A stretch of 64,000 nucleotides of DNA from Microcoleus vaginatus WJT46-NPBG5 (GTDB lineage: Bacteria > Cyanobacteriota > Cyanobacteriia > Cyanobacteriales > Oscillatoriaceae): NCBI GenBank assembly GCA_019359355.1, contig JAHHHM010000002.1, forward strand, positions 372,001-436,000, written 5' to 3'. Within the stretch, counting starts at the first letter, position 1. The number at the start of each line of letters is the position of its first letter. Below, in pieces: positions 56,016 to 63,839 of this stretch. Under the pieces are notes generated by a model that was not told the DNA's origin, searched no databases, and saw only the letters and a list, made by a program, of their open reading frames with translations. A program made the position numbers and the translations under genes.

Positions 56016-56438
56016 ATGGCAGACAACTCTAGTGCCAAACAACTCGTCAAGATCCTGATTGGTGCTGCTTGGATTGACGGGCAAATCCAGCCAGAAGAAC
56101 GCAAATATCTCCAGCAAGTAGCCAAAGATAAGGGTTTAGCTGACGATGCAGAGATTCAGCTGCTGCTGTTTGAATTTAGAACTGTCCAGCCAAAAGAGTG
56201 TTACCAGTGGATTAGAGAATATTTGGGCGAACATCCCACTGCTGAAGACTTCCAGGAATTAATTGAAGCGATTAGCACAGTTGTTTACTGCGATGGGATA
56301 GTGGCGATGGAAGAAGCGAGGCTTCTAACAAACATTAAGCTTATAGATCCTGCCAACACTTCATCCGAGTCGGCCTTCAATAACGTATTAAAAGCCGTTC
56401 AAGAGCTTTACCAGCGCTGGCTCGGCTATCAAAACTAA
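56016..56438 (+). CDS. TerB family protein
   Basis: A 140-aa all-helical protein of the TerB (tellurite resistance-associated) superfamily. The two metal-binding-type acidic repeats are GAAWIDGQIQPEERKYLQQV (about residues 16-35) and VYCDGIVAMEEARLLTN (about 90-106). TerB domains occur in many stress and membrane-associated systems and bind calcium or manganese in some cases; the name does not imply tellurite resistance here. No other ter gene is nearby. It lies 30 bases downstream of rsmB, probably in one transcript, and is followed by a strong hairpin. Cellular role unknown. Confidence 0.88.
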   Translation: MADNSSAKQLVKILIGAAWIDGQIQPEERKYLQQVAKDKGLADDAEIQLLLFEFRTVQPKECYQWIREYLGEHPTAEDFQELIEAISTVVYCDGIVAMEEARLLTNIKLIDPANTSSESAFNNVLKAVQELYQRWLGYQN

Positions 56439-56492
56439 CAGCCTTACAAGCGAGGGCAGTATTACTGAATCGGGTTCGCCCTTTTATTAGAA

Positions 56493-56523
56493 CCCACGCC
56501 AGCGCTCATTCGCTGAGCGTGGG
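56493..56523. terminator. Hairpin between convergent TerB-like and Psb35-like genes
   Basis: CCCACGC (56493-56499) pairs with GCGTGGG (56517-56523); inside, AGCG (56501-56504) pairs with CGCT (56511-56514). It lies 55 bases past the TerB-like stop and 25 bases from the stop of the minus-strand gene. T-tracts are poor on both strands. Confidence 0.6.
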
Positions 56524-56548
56524 GCAAAAATTACAAATACACTTGAGT

Positions 56549-56770
56549 TCACCGTTTCGGCTCACCGATCCCTGGGGTCTCTTCTTTTTTGACTTTAGGC
56601 ACAATATCAGGACGCTCTTTATCTTCCCAACCGGTTGGACGCTTGGAGTTGTACCACGCAACTGAGCCAATTGTGACAGCGGCAATAAATCCGACTACAT
56701 AGACCAAGGTAAAAGACAATGGAAAACTCTCAGCACCCGTACCGACACTGACATCCATTAAGACGTTCAT
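56549..56770 (-). CDS. Small single-span thylakoid-type protein (Psb35-like, tentative)
   Basis: A 73-aa protein with one membrane helix (FTLVYVVGFIAAVTIGSVAW, about 20-39), a short luminal or cytoplasmic N-terminus and a basic Pro/Lys-rich C-terminal tail containing NSKRPTGWEDKERPDIVPKV. This layout and the sequence around the helix match what I recall of Psb35 (Ssl2148-type), a small protein associated with photosystem II assembly and high-light-inducible proteins. The identification is from memory and unverified. AGAGGA lies ten bases before the ATG, and TATACT (56803-56808, minus strand) could be the -10 element. It is preceded upstream by PBP1A on the same strand but has its own apparent promoter. 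Confidence 0.8.
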   Translation of the reverse strand: MNVLMDVSVGTGAESFPLSFTLVYVVGFIAAVTIGSVAWYNSKRPTGWEDKERPDIVPKVKKEETPGIGEPKR

Positions 56771-57080
56771 AAATGATAAATCCTCTTAGTAATCGCAAAA
56801 TTAGTATAACCAGCTATCTAGGTTCTTCGATTCTTCCATTAGACAGAAAAAGTTAGTACAACCGGCACCGCGATCCCCTTTGAGGGGCTTACCACTCAAA
56901 GCATAGGGAGTTGGAACGCGGGATAGAGGCAGAGGGAAAAGATCTAATCCACAGCAGTCTTTTACTCACCGGCAGCCACTAGAAATCGAGGCAGGAGGGA
57001 GTGAACATCCCTCCTAACTAGCTCAAATTGAAATGGGAGTCCGAGAGCGCTGCCGGCTCTTGAGGGACGGATTGAGAACC
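56771..57080. other. Spacer between PBP1A and the Psb35-like gene
   Basis: About 310 bases. The left end holds the likely promoter of the Psb35-like gene, and the right part a hairpin (56993-57015) past the PBP1A stop. No gene seen. Confidence 0.45.
56993..57015 (-). terminator. Hairpin downstream of PBP1A
   Basis: AGGAGGGA (56993-57000) and TCCCTCCT (57008-57015) form a perfect eight-base-pair stem with a seven-base loop, 66 bases past the PBP1A stop. No clear T-tract follows on the minus strand, so termination strength is uncertain. Confidence 0.5.
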
Positions 57081-59501
57081 TTACTGGGGTGGGTAATATT
57101 CAGCGGGCGCTTGGGGTGCCGGCTCCTCGTAATAATTGCCCGATGCTGGAGCTGAATAACCTTGATCGTAGTATTGCCCGGAGTTATTGCCCCCAGTGTC
57201 ATAGCCAGGGTCAGGGTTGCTGTAACCTGGGTTGGAGTTTGGCTGAGGAGGCGGGGCCGGCATCGGCAGAGTAATCATTTCAGCATTCACCGGCTTCGCT
57301 TTGATACTGCCTTTACGACCTTCGATTTCTGGCAGTTTGGGGAATTCTTCTACCGGCATTCCTTCCACCGCTTTAGACATAAACTCGCGCCACGTGTAAG
57401 CAGCGGTGCCACTCGTTCCCCAAGTCGGGTAGCTGTCATCATTGCCCAGCCACACCCCCGTTACTAATTGGGGAATATAGCCAATAAACCAGAGGTCACG
57501 GGCTTCTTCAGAGGTGCCGGTTTTCCCAGCCACTTGCCGATCTGCCAGTTGTGCCGGTGCGCCAGTGCCGTTTTGCACCACTCTTTCCAGCATCCAAGTC
57601 ATCAGCGCTGCCGAATCTTTGTCCACCACCCGTTTCGGTTTTAAATTTCCATCATAGAGAACCTTACCCCGTCCGTCTGTCACCTTAGTAATACCGTGGG
57701 CTTCCACAAAGTTACCTTGGGCTGCCAGAGTTCCGTAGCCGTTGGTGAGTTCTAACAAGTTCACTTCAATTGCACCGAGGGCTAGGGCGTAGTAAGGTTT
57801 GAGTTCTGTTTTAATCCCCATATCGTGGGCGAGTTTGATCGTCGGTTCAAACCCCACATCTGCCAACACCTTGACGGCAACAATATTAATCGAAGAGGTG
57901 AGGGCATCCATCATGGAAGTCCAACCGCGATAAGTTTTGCCGTAGTTCTCTGGTTTGTATCCATCGATCGACAGCGGTGCGTCTAGATAGCCATCGTAGG
58001 GAGAGAAGCCGGCTGCAATAGCGGCTGTATAGACAAATCCTTTAAACGTGGAACCTGGCTGGCGCTGAGCCTGAGTGGCGCGGTTGAATTGGCTCTTTTC
58101 AAAATCATTTCCCCCAACCAGTGCTTTAATTTGACCATTGCGGGGGTCAATCGACACTAAAGCCGCTTGCTCAAATCCTTGAGCCGGCCCGTCCAGTTCA
58201 ATCGCATCTCTTACCACTTTTTCTGCGACTTTCTGCCACTTGCGGTTGAGCGTTGTCTCCACCGTCAACCCGCCCATTTCAATTGCCTCCGTCGAGACAT
58301 ACCGGGGCAGTTGCTGCTTGATGTAGGTTGTAAAGTAGGCCGACTCTATCTGGAGACGCTTAGGTATTTTGGGGTTGAGATTGAGGGGGCTGTTGATCGC
58401 TTCATCTGCCTGTGCTGCAGTAATAAAGCCGGCCTCCTGCATTTCTCGCAACACGATATTGCGGCGATCTTGTGCCACTTTCGCATTTACTAACGGAGAG
58501 TATTCAGTGGGGGCTGGTGGCAAGCCGGCAATTGTGGCCATTTCTGGCAAGGTCATTTCGTCCACAGATTTGCCGAAATAAACCCAGGCCGCATCAGCCA
58601 CCCCATAAGCACCTGAACCCAAATACACGAGGTTAAGGTAGCGTTCTAAAATTTGTTCTTTTCTCATCTCTCGCTCAATTTTTCGAGCGAGTAAGGCTTC
58701 ACGAATTTTGCGTTCTGCACTCGGATCTTGATTGAGGAATACAATCCGAGCCAATTGTTGCGTGATTGTACTGCCCCCTTGCACGACATCTCTGGCCAAG
58801 ACATTCAAGACACTCGCTCTCAGAATGCCTTGAAAATCTACACCTTCGTGCTTGTAAAAGCGCCGATCTTCGATGGCAATAAACGCTTGAACTAACTTGG
58901 GAGGGATTTGTTCAATTTGTAGCTTTTCTCGCGTTGCCTCCCCCATTTGTTCTAAGATCGCGCCGTCTGCGGCTTTGATCGTCAGGGTTTTTCCGCGAAC
59001 AAAGGTTAAGATTTCTGAGGTTGCCGGTAAGCTGCGCTCCAGAGAATGCAAACCCACTCCTACAGCCAGCGCCCCACTTCCCACGCCGACCAAACCGAGA
59101 CCTATCCAAAATGAGCGCCGCCGGTGTAAAGGTTTCTCGCGCAGGCTCTTTTGAGCTGCCTTTGCAATTGGCCCTATCGGTTTGAGTGTGGTGGCCAGTT
59201 TCGTCACCAAAGGCGTTTCCCGAATTGCCTGAAGCCTCTTTTTCAACAAAGATGAGCCAGGAGTCTTTGCGGCTTCTGGTGCTTGAGGCGCTTGTTCTTG
59301 ATAGGGTACAGAGGACTCAGGCGTGCTTTCCGGTTCTGGTTCTTGATGTTGTCTTTCTTGATGTTGAATTTCTGGTTCTTGAGCTTCCAGCCTATCTAGT
59401 GCTGGCTCTTGATGAACAAAGCTGGGTTTTCCAGCCTCAATTCCAGTAGAGCCTTTGCTCTTTGTGGATATATCCTTGAGTTTTGAGAGAAACTTTGACA
59501 C
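57081..59501 (-). CDS. Bifunctional penicillin-binding protein 1A
   Basis: A class A PBP (806 aa) that polymerises and cross-links peptidoglycan. The N-terminal 110 residues are cytoplasmic, acidic and Gln/Glu/Pro-rich; one membrane anchor follows (about 131-151). The glycosyltransferase (GT51) domain has the catalytic Glu in AIEDRRFYKHEGVD and the motifs GGSTITQQLAR, RKIREALLARKIE and RYLNLVYLGSGAYGV. The transpeptidase domain has the serine in RQPGSTFKGFVYTAA, the SxN motif SSINIVAVKVL and KTGTSEEARDLWFIGY. The last 70 residues form a disordered Pro/Tyr/Gly tail. The start is GTG at 59501. It is an envelope gene within a run of pigment and photosynthesis genes, and nothing suggests cotranscription. 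Confidence 0.94.
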   Translation of the reverse strand: MSKFLSKLKDISTKSKGSTGIEAGKPSFVHQEPALDRLEAQEPEIQHQERQHQEPEPESTPESSVPYQEQAPQAPEAAKTPGSSLLKKRLQAIRETPLVTKLATTLKPIGPIAKAAQKSLREKPLHRRRSFWIGLGLVGVGSGALAVGVGLHSLERSLPATSEILTFVRGKTLTIKAADGAILEQMGEATREKLQIEQIPPKLVQAFIAIEDRRFYKHEGVDFQGILRASVLNVLARDVVQGGSTITQQLARIVFLNQDPSAERKIREALLARKIEREMRKEQILERYLNLVYLGSGAYGVADAAWVYFGKSVDEMTLPEMATIAGLPPAPTEYSPLVNAKVAQDRRNIVLREMQEAGFITAAQADEAINSPLNLNPKIPKRLQIESAYFTTYIKQQLPRYVSTEAIEMGGLTVETTLNRKWQKVAEKVVRDAIELDGPAQGFEQAALVSIDPRNGQIKALVGGNDFEKSQFNRATQAQRQPGSTFKGFVYTAAIAAGFSPYDGYLDAPLSIDGYKPENYGKTYRGWTSMMDALTSSINIVAVKVLADVGFEPTIKLAHDMGIKTELKPYYALALGAIEVNLLELTNGYGTLAAQGNFVEAHGITKVTDGRGKVLYDGNLKPKRVVDKDSAALMTWMLERVVQNGTGAPAQLADRQVAGKTGTSEEARDLWFIGYIPQLVTGVWLGNDDSYPTWGTSGTAAYTWREFMSKAVEGMPVEEFPKLPEIEGRKGSIKAKPVNAEMITLPMPAPPPQPNSNPGYSNPDPGYDTGGNNSGQYYDQGYSAPASGNYYEEPAPQAPAEYYPPQ

Positions 59502-59799
59502 AACAGACCCTCACAGACCACCAGATGATTCAGCCCTATTAACCCTTCGCTTGAGCCATTGGAAGGATACACTAACAATATCCTCTCCGCAACGGTAGGC
59601 TAGAACTTCTCTACTCAAGTTGCAGACACCACCCCAAACAAAGACTAGATTCGCTCTATTTTAGACCGGGAAATCGAAAATTGCGCTTTTGCTGTCAATT
59701 GTTCGCATTTAGGGTTCAGCGAATAATGGTTTGTCTAAATAGCCTGTTAAGAGGCTCTGACAACTCTACTTACAGCTGAACCCAGAGGGATCAGAACAT

Positions 59800-60819
59800 T
59801 TAAACAAAGGCACGTCCCAAGGCTAGAGCGGTACAAAGCATTCCAAAGACGAGGAAAGGTTGAGCGCTTGCCTGATATTTAACATCATTTTCCAGGGGAT
59901 TCCGCAAAAAATACATATCCTGGAAAGTAATTTGAGGAATGATTAGCAATACTAGAATCACGGCGTATAGGTTTTGGTGAATACTGACCAAGTAAGCGGC
60001 GATTCCTGCTTGAAACACATCAATCATCATCACGCAGATCCAGGCGGCTGTGGTAATGCCAAACATCACCGGCAGGGATTGTAAGCCAAGCTGCCGGTCG
60101 CCTTCAACGCTTTTAAAGTCGTTGACAACGGCAATTCCCAAACCGGCCAAGCTGTAGAATAGGGTCAAAACCATGATCGTGGGATTGAGATCACCAAATA
60201 AGGCGTGGCCCGTCCACCAAGGTAAGGCGATGTAGCTGGCACCAAGGGCGTAGTTGCCCAACCAGCCGTTCTTCTTAAGCTTCAGGGGTGGGGCGGAATA
60301 AATATATGCCAAAAAAGATCCGCCAATGGCAATGGCGGTGATGGTGGGGAATTCATGGCCGGCCCACACATCTAAGGCATAAGCTATGCCAATTCCTGCT
60401 ACTAATAACACCAGAATTTGGGTGATAACTTGCGGAATTGAGATAATCCCCGATGGAATGGGACGGTAAGGTTCGTTAATCGCGTCAATTTCGCGGTCGT
60501 AAAAATCATTGAGGGTTTGGGTGTAACCTACCAGCACCGGGCCTGACAGCAGCATACAAGCCGCAGCGATCAGCACATTTTCTAGTGTCCAGGTGAACCG
60601 GCCCGAAGAAGCCGCCCCACACAGCACACCCCAAATCAGGGGTATCCAGGTGATCGGTTTCATCAGCTGCAAGCGAATCTTCCAGATGGAGGTTTCGCCA
60701 CCGGCAGCGCCTTTCATGCCTAATAGTTGTCTGGTTTTAGCGCTGCGATCTGTCTGGGTTACTGCTGCGTCGGCAGCCCCCTCGGCTTGATTGGGCGAAG
60801 AAGTTGGAGGATTAGACAT
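59800..60819 (-). CDS. chlG: Chlorophyll synthase ChlG
   Basis: ChlG attaches the phytyl or geranylgeranyl tail to chlorophyllide a, the last step of chlorophyll synthesis, in the thylakoid membrane. The 339-aa product is a UbiA-family prenyltransferase with about nine membrane segments. The Mg-prenyl-diphosphate motif is NDFYDREIDAINEPYRPIPS (about 113-132), preceded by KPITWIPLIWGVLCGAASSG. The second Asp-rich motif is in VVNDFKSVEGDRQLGLQSLP (about 231-250). The N-terminal 40 residues are soluble and low-complexity. It lies 82 bases downstream of the ArsA-type gene on the same strand, so the two are probably cotranscribed. Confidence 0.97.
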   Translation of the reverse strand: MSNPPTSSPNQAEGAADAAVTQTDRSAKTRQLLGMKGAAGGETSIWKIRLQLMKPITWIPLIWGVLCGAASSGRFTWTLENVLIAAACMLLSGPVLVGYTQTLNDFYDREIDAINEPYRPIPSGIISIPQVITQILVLLVAGIGIAYALDVWAGHEFPTITAIAIGGSFLAYIYSAPPLKLKKNGWLGNYALGASYIALPWWTGHALFGDLNPTIMVLTLFYSLAGLGIAVVNDFKSVEGDRQLGLQSLPVMFGITTAAWICVMMIDVFQAGIAAYLVSIHQNLYAVILVLLIIPQITFQDMYFLRNPLENDVKYQASAQPFLVFGMLCTALALGRAFV

Positions 60820-60901
60820 TGGGGAATAGGGGAGTTGAGGAATGGGAAGCCGGGATTAGGGGATGTGATCTCCCAATCTCGGCCCTCTAAACGACTGATT
60901 G

Positions 60902-61999
60902 TTAGGCAAATGAGACAATTAAGGATTGATTTTGAAACTTAGCTCCTTTGACTTGTCTGCCTTTCAACTCTGGGGGGAGGAAGATGTTGCGGCGCTGATC
61001 ACCGGCTTCTATGGTGACTTCTGGGCCGTACTGAGTCAGTTTGACTTGCTTTTTGTCAAAACCGGGCAGAAATAAGCTGACGGTGCGCTCAGCAACGTTA
61101 ATGGTGATCGGTTTGGGTACGCTGCCGACCTTGCTGAAATCTGGCAGGGCGTCTATCAACGGTTGCCAGTTATCATCACTACACAAGGGAACTGAGCTGA
61201 TTGGCAAGGGATCGAATTCGCCGGCAAAGGTATCGGCTGCCGGCACCTGATTCAGGATCGCACCCCCAACGCTTAGCCCGACTTGTTGGGCGCTGCCCCA
61301 GAGATAGCGGGCGGTGGCGATGGCTGCTTGGTTGTCGGTGGTGACTAAGTAGGCAGTGACTTGGTTCGGATCGGCAACTGCGTCCTTCCACTTATCCAGC
61401 ACTTTGTTAAATTCCTGAGTTGGTTGGGAAAAGTTATCCCCTGACCAATCTACATTCAGGACGGAACTGGTGACAGGTTGGATAAAGGGCGATAAGGTTT
61501 TGCCCAAGTCGGAGTCGGCAAATACCTGACGAAATCGGCGGATATACCAGCTCACAATTTCTGGGGAACCCAGCATTCGCAAGGTGGTTTGATCGCCGGT
61601 GCCATCGTAGATAATTACGTCATATTGGCCTGTGGCGTCATATTCGCGGATGGCATTCAAAATTAAGATACTATCCATCCCCGGCACAACCCCTAATTCT
61701 TGGCCGAAGACGGCCTTGAAAAAAGGTGTGCGGACATATTGCGCTTCTAGTTTTTTTACCTCTTCCCAACCCCGTTCTAGCAGCACAGATGTCTGAAACT
61801 GCACTGCTTTTAGGTTTGGGGCGATCTCTTGTGGATCTGGCCCAATAGCTTCTTTGAGCAGTATACCCAGCCCTGGTCCAGGGTCAGAGCCGGCAAGTAG
61901 CACTCGCTGCCCAAGGCTGGCAAATTTCTTGGCAGCGGCAATTGCAATGGTGGTTCGGCCTGTGCCGCCTTTACCCAAAAATGTTAAAAACCGGGCCAT
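60902..61999 (-). CDS. ArsA/Get3-type ATPase with C-terminal HSP20-like domain
   Basis: A 365-aa P-loop ATPase of the ArsA family. The deviant Walker A motif is FLGKGGTGRTTIAIAAAK (residues 7-24), with the signature Lys kept, and Arg in place of the Lys usual before Thr. Later motifs include QYDVIIYDGTGDQTTLRML (about 125), the switch region. The last 75 residues (PITINVAERTVSLFLPGFDK onward) form a beta-sandwich like alpha-crystallin/HSP20 or ArsA C-terminal domains. In eukaryotes Get3 inserts tail-anchored membrane proteins; a similar membrane-targeting role is possible in cyanobacteria. Arsenite transport is unlikely because the Cys ligands of ArsA are absent. The gene precedes chlG directly, a suggestive pairing. 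Confidence 0.88.
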   Translation of the reverse strand: MARFLTFLGKGGTGRTTIAIAAAKKFASLGQRVLLAGSDPGPGLGILLKEAIGPDPQEIAPNLKAVQFQTSVLLERGWEEVKKLEAQYVRTPFFKAVFGQELGVVPGMDSILILNAIREYDATGQYDVIIYDGTGDQTTLRMLGSPEIVSWYIRRFRQVFADSDLGKTLSPFIQPVTSSVLNVDWSGDNFSQPTQEFNKVLDKWKDAVADPNQVTAYLVTTDNQAAIATARYLWGSAQQVGLSVGGAILNQVPAADTFAGEFDPLPISSVPLCSDDNWQPLIDALPDFSKVGSVPKPITINVAERTVSLFLPGFDKKQVKLTQYGPEVTIEAGDQRRNIFLPPELKGRQVKGAKFQNQSLIVSFA

Positions 62000-62110
62000 G
62001 TTTATTCTCTATCTTGACAGCATCCAACAATATCGAGTTCAGCACTCAAAAATCCAAGTTTTCCTTATGTTAACGGTCACTTTGGATGTGTGCCACACTC
62101 CGGCTTAAGG

Positions 62111-62168
62111 GTCGTTTGTCGTTTGTCCTGGGTCTGTTGGGCGCTACTTTTGACAAACGACAAATGAC
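62111..62168. repeat. 17-bp inverted repeat of GTTTGTC type
   Basis: GTCGTTTGTCGTTTGTC (62111-62127) and GACAAACGACAAATGAC (62152-62168) are complementary at 16 of 17 positions, with a 24-base loop. It lies 14 bases past the petP stop. The GACAAATGAC-type heptamer is a recurrent intergenic repeat in filamentous cyanobacteria, and here it could also end petP transcripts. Confidence 0.85.
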
Positions 62169-62181
62169 AGCTGGCAAATGA

Positions 62182-62385
62182 TTACTGTTGTAGCGGTTCT
62201 AGTTCGTCTTCAAAGAACCAGGTGGAAAATTTGTCATCAAACCGGACAAATACTCCAACGCCGCTGCCATCCACCATTTTAAATTGTTCAATGGTGCCGA
62301 CTGGATTCTGCTTGAGCTTGCTGACTACGTTGGCCGGCAGCCGATCTCTCAAACGGCACACTTTCACTCTCTGACCTATTTCCAT
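62182..62385 (-). CDS. petP: Cytochrome b6f complex-associated PetP (DUF2862)
   Basis: PetP is a small extrinsic protein of the cyanobacterial cytochrome b6f complex that influences its stability and linear electron flow. The 67-aa product begins MEIGQRVKVCRLRDRLPANV, continues with KMVDGSGVGVFVRFDDKFST and ends WFFEDELEPLQQ, a near-perfect family match. It folds as an SH3-like barrel by family knowledge. The frame is open to 62505, but the ATG at 62385 has AGGAG five bases before it and matches the family start exactly. It lies between the ArsA-type gene and the methionine-gamma-lyase-family gene, all on the minus strand, and is followed by the inverted repeat at 62111-62168. Confidence 0.94.
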   Translation of the reverse strand: MEIGQRVKVCRLRDRLPANVVSKLKQNPVGTIEQFKMVDGSGVGVFVRFDDKFSTWFFEDELEPLQQ

Positions 62386-62525
62386 TCCGACTCCTAGTGA
62401 TAGACCATTCCAAAGTTTATCAGCGGATGTATAGAATTGTATCGAGAAATTGCTATCTCTCAGTTTTTTAGGGACGGGCCGGCATTTGGCAAATTCGGGG
62501 TTCACACTGACTGAAATAAACCCGA

Positions 62526-63758
62526 TTAATCTTTCTTGCCAATAACTTCTATAGCAGCTTCCAGGGCAATGGCGACATGAGTCCAGTGAGTTCCCCCTTG
62601 GCAGAAGACAATGTAAGGCTCCCGCAGTGGCCCATCGGCAGAAAATTCGGAGGTACTGCCATCGATAAATGTGCCGCCAGCCATCACCAGTTGGCTTTCA
62701 TACCCTGGCATCGGTGCCGGCACGGGGTCTAAATAGGAACCCACGGGGGAATGCTGCTGAATGGCGCGGCAAAAGGCAATTAATTTTTCCGGGTTTCCTA
62801 ACTGAATGGCTTGGATGACATCCCGGCGCGGTGCCATTGGAGGCGGATTCACGGGATATCCCAGTTTGTCAAAAACATAGCCGGTGAGGTGATTGCCTTT
62901 CATGGCTTCCCCAACCATTTGCGGCGCTAAAAATAACCCTTGCATTAACAATCTGTTACAATCAAAGGTAGCGCCGCCGCTACTGCCTATTCCGGGGGCT
63001 GTGAGCCGGCACGCAGCTGCTTCGACCAAGTCTGCTCGACCGGCAATGTAACCACCGCCAGGAACGATGGTGCCGCCGGGATTTTTAATTAATGAGCCGG
63101 CGATCAAATCAGCACCAACTGCCGGGGGTTCTCGTTCTTCGATAAATTCCCCGTAACAGTTATCGACAAAGCACACCGTTTGGGGATTTTGCCCCTTGAC
63201 AATTTTGACAATCTTTTCAATATCTGATATCGACAAGCTCGGACGCCAAGAATATCCGCAAGAGCGCTGGATCAAAGCCAAACGGGTTTTCTCGGTAACC
63301 GCAGATGCCAAAGCTTGCCAGTCAATGGTGCCGGTGTTGGTTAAGGGCAGTTGCCGGTAGCTTATGCCAAAATCCATGAGCGAACCTTGGCCAGATCCCC
63401 GCATTCCAATGACTTCTTCTAATGTGTCATAAGGAGGGCCGGCAACAGCGAGCATTTCATCCCCCGGACGGAGCACGCCATACAGGGCGCAGGCGATAGC
63501 ATGGGTGCCAGACACAAACTGCACCCGCACTGCCGCAGCCTCAGCCCCCATGACCTCAGCAAACACACGATCTAACGTTTCCCGCCCTAAATCATCGTGA
63601 CCATAGCCGGTGACGCCGGCAAAATGGTGAACCCCGACCCGATGACCGCGAAAGGCATCTAAGACACGTTTGAGATTATGCTTGACCTGAGCGTCAATTC
63701 CAGAAAAAATCGGAGACAGTGCCTTTTCTGCTGCCTGTAGCTGCTGAATGCTATCCAT
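62526..63758 (-). CDS. Methionine gamma-lyase family PLP enzyme
   Basis: A 410-aa PLP-dependent protein of the family annotated as methionine gamma-lyase-like or aluminium resistance protein. The N-terminus HVGVHHFAG-type region (RGHRVGVHHFAGVTGYGHDD) and EVMGAEAAAVRVQFVSGTHA are characteristic. The PLP region includes CFVDNCYGEFIEEREP and the Lys in AGSLIKNPGGTIVPGGGYIA (about 227-246). GGTFIDGSTSEFSADGPLRE near the C-terminus is also conserved. The actual substrate in cyanobacteria is not established, and true methionine gamma-lyase activity is not assured. It lies 140 bases upstream of petP. It is divergent from the desaturase gene at 63840, with 81 bases between starts. Confidence 0.9.
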   Translation of the reverse strand: MDSIQQLQAAEKALSPIFSGIDAQVKHNLKRVLDAFRGHRVGVHHFAGVTGYGHDDLGRETLDRVFAEVMGAEAAAVRVQFVSGTHAIACALYGVLRPGDEMLAVAGPPYDTLEEVIGMRGSGQGSLMDFGISYRQLPLTNTGTIDWQALASAVTEKTRLALIQRSCGYSWRPSLSISDIEKIVKIVKGQNPQTVCFVDNCYGEFIEEREPPAVGADLIAGSLIKNPGGTIVPGGGYIAGRADLVEAAACRLTAPGIGSSGGATFDCNRLLMQGLFLAPQMVGEAMKGNHLTGYVFDKLGYPVNPPPMAPRRDVIQAIQLGNPEKLIAFCRAIQQHSPVGSYLDPVPAPMPGYESQLVMAGGTFIDGSTSEFSADGPLREPYIVFCQGGTHWTHVAIALEAAIEVIGKKD

Positions 63759-63839
63759 TAACCCCTCGCCGGCCTATCTACGGTGCGCGGAGTTCATTAT
63801 GGCGCAGATTGAGTCAAATAGTTCCCACAAAATATCTTC

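Noticed and set aside
56016..56438. Tellurite-resistance system suggested by the TerB-like gene
   Set aside because: No other ter genes are present; single TerB-domain proteins are common and not linked to tellurite.
60902..61999. Arsenite pump ATPase
   Set aside because: The arsenic-coordinating Cys residues are absent and no arsB or arsR is nearby; only the ATPase fold is shared.
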